Part shown: piece by piece, positions 60,347-64,000 of the stretch | Position numbering within the stretch: position 1 is the stretch's first letter | Layout: every line of letters starts with the position of its first letter | The notes under the pieces: generated by a model | Database searches by the model: none | What the model was told of the DNA's origin: nothing | Seen by the model: the letters and a program-made list of their open reading frames with translations, nothing else | Source: Linnemannia hyalina | Taxonomy: Eukaryota > Mortierellomycota > Mortierellomycetes > Mortierellales > Mortierellaceae | Assembly: GCA_019671135.1 (NCBI GenBank) | Contig: JAHRHY010000013.1 | Coordinates: forward strand, 62,001 to 126,000 | DNA length: 64,000 nucleotides | Direction: 5' to 3' | Position numbers and translations under genes: made by a program

Positions 60347-63300
60347 ATGCCTTCGAATGGAGGAGGAGGAGGAGGAGGAGGAGGAGGAGGAGGAGGATCG
60401 ATGTCGTTCTCGGACAGGTTCTTCAGGTAGGACAAGAAAACAGGCAAACCCTCTTTTTTTTTCGGGGGTTCTATGAACTTTGTCTTTTGACCTGACTGGC
60501 TGAGCAACAGCAACACAGAGAAAATAACTTTAGGACGTACAAGGATTGGTTGCTCCTGTGGACAAAGTGAATGCACTGACTAACACCCAGGAACACCTTT
60601 CATTCATTCCATTCTGTCATTTATTACATTTCACAGCTACGAAACGTTCAAGGTCCTGAGAGTGCGCGAGTAAGTATGCCTTCTTTCTAATTGTTATTGC
60701 TGTACTTCGACCATACTTTTTATTTTTTATTTTTTAATTGGGTTCACAGGCCATCTTTGTCCCATTGTCACACACCTTCTTCCCTCTCTCTCTCTCTTCC
60801 TTTCCTTCCTTTCCCATTTGCTATCTGTGTCCCTCTGTAGCCAATTCCTTTATTTCTACTTTTTTCCCCCCCTTTCTTTCTGTGTGGTTTGAACAACATG
60901 ACATGATTGTTCAAGCTTGACTCGGATGAGCTTTTCAGAGGTGGTGCTTGTTGTTGGCCACGGGAGATGAGGGGTGAGAGAGAAAATCAAGAAATGTGTG
61001 TGTGTGTGTGTGTGAAGGTGGATTATTTTTAGCAAGCTCTGCACATATTACCATGGATGCAACATGATGATGATGGAGGGTATGTCTGAGGGTGTATAAA
61101 GGATGAGGCACGAGAGCAGCATTCATGAAAGTAGAGTTATATGAACGCAGGTACCGCTTCGAAAAGAAAGAAGTGAGCCGCAGAAGGGGTACGAGAGTAT
61201 GAGAGTATGGGGGGATGTATGGTGTGGGGATGGGGATGGTAGTGAGCGAATTGATGAGCACCGCTTGAAGGTCTATTTGGGCATCGCGGAGAATAAGAGG
61301 AGACAAAGAGAGAGAGAGAGAGGGAGGCATTCAAGGGAGCCAAGCCAAGGGTGAAATGAGCAACACACTCTTTGACCTTATTTACCCAGGCATAGGCGCA
61401 CGAGGGAGACAGACAACCAAGGATCTTGTGTCTCACAGTGTGTAACATCCATTGGCCACTAAAATATAACCCTTTGCTTTCTAACAAAAAGTCGCCGGCT
61501 AGGAGGCCTTTACAGACTGTTCCAGGCTACCATCCTCCTCTACATCACATCCTCCATCATCTATCAGCAACGATATCTCAAAACTGAAAACGTCATCAAC
61601 GGTAAAACCTTTTCCTTCTTCTTCCGCTTCTTGTTGTTGATGGAATTGCCTTGCCTTGCCTGTACCTTGCATGTGTTGTTTACAAAATGCTTTGCTTGCT
61701 TACATTGCAGTAGTAGCCCTTATCTCACACAACTTGATTTGTACAATGGAACATAAATAGGAGCGGTCAGGGTCACTTTACAGGCGCCGGCAGATGGAAT
61801 AGCAACATCAGCATACTGCAGACCATCAGCAGCAACAGCAGCATCCCCTCCATTACCGGGATCAACATCCCCATGTCTCTACTGGAGTTCAAACGACATT
61901 CTCTACGAGCCAGGCGTAGACGGAGCACTCATCACTACACGGGCACAAATTACACAGTACGGACCCTTCAACAACCAAACAAATGCCACTCCAACAAAGT
62001 GCGATGTCAATGCGCCCATCGCTGCGGGATGTGACCCGCACTCTGCTCCTACGACTTTGTTGTTGCCAACCTCGTTGGTGGCGGATATTGAGCGGTTCAC
62101 GTTGATGCTGGAGCATTCTATTCGTGGGCAGGCGACGGGGCTGCAGATTCGGTCGGGAAATATGGAGGCGGGAGTGTTGCGTGATTCTGGATCGGGGGAA
62201 GTTTTGAAGTCGTTCACGGATCAGAGTCGATATGTCCCTGCTGCTGTTACTTCAACAGTCGATACAAAGGTGGCAAACGAATCAGTGACAGCATCAGCAA
62301 CAGCGACAGTGGATGGCAGCAAGATGGTTCATTTGGCAGGAGACGTGATGACCGTAGGCGAGTTCTTGAAAGCCGCTGGCGTGAACCTGGACGATATATC
62401 GACTTCGCCATCAGCGTCTGTCAATGAGACTGTGCGGTCCTCGGGGATTGTTGTGATCGTGGTGATTCAGTATGCGGCCAAAGGCTGGAACCCCAACAAG
62501 ATCAGCTACGAGTATCTGCCCAAGGCCATCCCTGACCAAGAGTACAAGGTTATTGAGACCATCCGCGACTTCCGCGGAGGCAATCGAGTCGAGATCAATC
62601 GGCATGGGTAAGCGTGCATAAGGGCAATTGCCAACATGACGCATTTGTTTCTTCTGTTTGTTTTCTCTTCCTCGGGTCTTTTTGGCGGGAATTTTTTCAT
62701 ATATATTGGTAAGAACCATACGGATCACCCTTCTGACCAGCTCACATCCATCTCTCTCGCCCCTTCCCCTTCTTTCAAAACTGCCTCACTATAGCATCCG
62801 AATCGTATTCTCACAAGCCGGCCAATTGGGTCAGTTCTCACTGATGACTCTGTTGACCAACCTCGTCGCAGCAGTGGCGCTCTTCAAGGTCGCCAACATC
62901 ATTGTCGAACTTATGATGCTCCGTCTTCACCCTCAGAAGAAGATCTATACCCGCGCCAAGTTTGAGCACGCCAGGAATGATGTCCCACCACTGCAACGGG
63001 ATGGTACCGGCAGTATCAGCGCTACTGGACCGAAGGAGTTGACGGCCGGTGAGGAACAGACTGGGACTGGGACTGGAAGCAATTCGAGTTTTAGGGGGCG
63101 ACCTCAGCATGATGGACTGGACAGCGAGACGGTGTCACCTGGCTCGTCAGTTTCTGCATTGGGTGGTTCTGGAAAGACTGCAGGGCGGTCTGGTGGATTC
63201 GGTGAGTCGGCAGAGGGCTCTCGTCAAGCAGGATTCTCGCGTCGTGGCGGTATTGACGAAGAGGCCGCCTCTCGCAACCAACATGAGGAACTGGAGGACT

Positions 63301-64000
63301 TTTTGACATCCAGCGACGACAGCGGTGACAGTGATGCAGATGTCAAGAGAGAAAGACGGAGATCCTACGTTCAGGACTCGCTGACAAAATCCCAGAGCAG
63401 CTCTGTCGACCCCACACGGTCTCAGCTCCGTGTGGTTGTGTCGAGACAGAGCAATGACAACCTTTCAGGATACGGATCCAAGGATGCTTGTCACAGTGTA
63501 ACAACACCCATCTCGACCAACGGAACTGTGGGTCGCCAGCACGGCAATCAGTTGACAAAGGCTGCATCCAGCAAGGCGACGGCGATGAGCGGTGTTGACT
63601 GGAACAGGAATGGCTCGAGTTCCGCACTCAGTGGTGGGGATGTTACCCCGGGTGTTGCCAGGACAACTACTACTATCCGCCCCACAGCAGCGTCCATTTA
63701 TGGTCTTGGTCAAGGGTATGGTTCGATGACCTCTCGAGACTCGACGGATGAGATTGAGATTGAGACTCGGTTTGGACCTGTCCGGCCGAATGAGTACAAA
63801 GGGTTCAACCCTGGTGGGTTGTCGCTGACTGGAACTCCTCCACTGTCACCTTCCCCCTCACAGGCACGGTATGCAATTGGTGGATCGATGCGTCGTGGAT
63901 CTGCGACCCCCGAGCGGTCGACTGTATATGGTGTCTCGACACCTAGCCCTATTCGAAGTGCAGAGCCCTTCTCGGCGTTCAGATCTCCGGCAACAATGCA
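60347..64000 (+). CDS. P2X-type ligand-gated cation channel with long C-terminal tail, 3' end outside window
   Basis: Trimeric ATP-gated cation channel family. Exons: 60347-60426, 60637-60669, 61492-61601, 61761-62607 and 62795 onward; all phases agree. About 758 residues are visible. The N-terminus has 13 Gly, then SYETFKVLRVRDRRLGGL with the family's Thr-x-Lys (T30, K32). TM1 is at about 44-62 (YRLFQATILLYITSSIIYQQ). The ectodomain holds the P2X block ERFTLMLEHSI, the WNPNKISYEYLP segment, and RHGIRIVFSQAGQLGQF, matching the family's YGIRFDxxVxGxAGxF. TM2 is at about 371-399 (LVAAVALFKVANIIVELMML), with Glu where the family has Asp. The tail after residue 400 is Ser/Gly/Asp-rich and still open at the edge. 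Only four ectodomain cysteines are present. Ligand is not provable from sequence. Confidence 0.82.
60359..60397. repeat. (GGA)13 microsatellite coding poly-Gly
   Basis: Thirteen perfect GGA codons, four codons after the P2X initiator. Likely length-polymorphic and cytosolic. Confidence 0.95.
60995..61014. repeat. (TG)10 microsatellite in P2X intron 2
   Basis: Ten perfect TG units within the 822-nt second intron; a (GA)n run follows near 61308-61322. Confidence 0.9.

Noticed and set aside
1..64000. tRNA, rRNA, CRISPR, prokaryotic operon or intact transposon
   Set aside because: No tRNA B-box with matching A-box, no rRNA-like block, no spaced direct repeats and no transposase or reverse-transcriptase motifs were found by eye; a tRNAscan or RepeatMasker run would be decisive.

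Overview
The window looks like nuclear DNA of an early-diverging filamentous fungus, most likely Mortierellomycota (Mortierella sensu lato). Reasons: short spliceosomal introns with GTAAGT/GTATGT-type donors and AG acceptors in most genes; pyrimidine-rich tracts just upstream of many start codons; several F-box/leucine-rich-repeat genes packed together; typical fungal housekeeping genes (ERG8-type phosphomevalonate kinase, Nse4, a DHX57/Ucp12-type helicase, RecQ1, Lag1-type ceramide synthase, Mil1/TMCO4); and a P2X-type ligand-gated channel, a family known from early-diverging fungi but not from Dikarya. I assembled all exon joins by eye, requiring splice consensus and reading-frame continuity. 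No transcript or database evidence was available.

Layout. 1-1495 (-): 5' part of a penta-EF-hand Ca2+ protein, cut by the left edge. 1988-3389 (-): Nse4 of the Smc5/6 complex, sharing a 278-bp divergent promoter with an F-box/LRR gene (3668-4678, +). 5218-7653 (+) and 7687-9258 (-): two paralogous F-box/LRR genes, tail to tail with 33 bp between stop codons. Behind them lie an orphan exon and the 3' end of a further LRR gene (9424-9956, -). 10217-15165 (-): DHX57-type DEVH helicase, seven exons. 16641-21104 (+): Mil1/TMCO4-type membrane alpha/beta hydrolase. 21290-23261 (-): another F-box-like/LRR gene. 25608-30819 (+): IVY1-like protein with an unusually long GC-AG intron. 31036-34932 (-): serine-rich 1152-residue protein of unknown function. 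38848-41853 (-): RecQ1 helicase, divergent from a 1052-residue helical-repeat protein that may be SAPS-like (42520-46517, +). 48151-50053 (+): phosphomevalonate kinase. 51711-53810 (+): ceramide synthase. About 54858-55250 (-): an unassigned coding-like island. 56381-58051 (-): F-box protein. 60347 to the right edge (+): P2X-type channel, cut by the edge.

Themes. Genome stability (Nse4, RecQ1), ubiquitin-ligase adaptors (five F-box/LRR-type genes plus at least one relic), membrane lipid and isoprenoid metabolism (Mil1-like, ceramide synthase, ERG8) and calcium or purinergic signalling (PEF protein, P2X). Nothing suggests an operon or a biosynthetic cluster; neighbours are independent eukaryotic genes. 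The most notable item is the P2X-type receptor at the right edge. It has a poly-glycine N-terminus, only four ectodomain cysteines, apparent loss of the canonical ATP-binding lysines, and a cytoplasmic tail of at least 350 residues. I found no tRNA, rRNA, CRISPR array or intact transposon.
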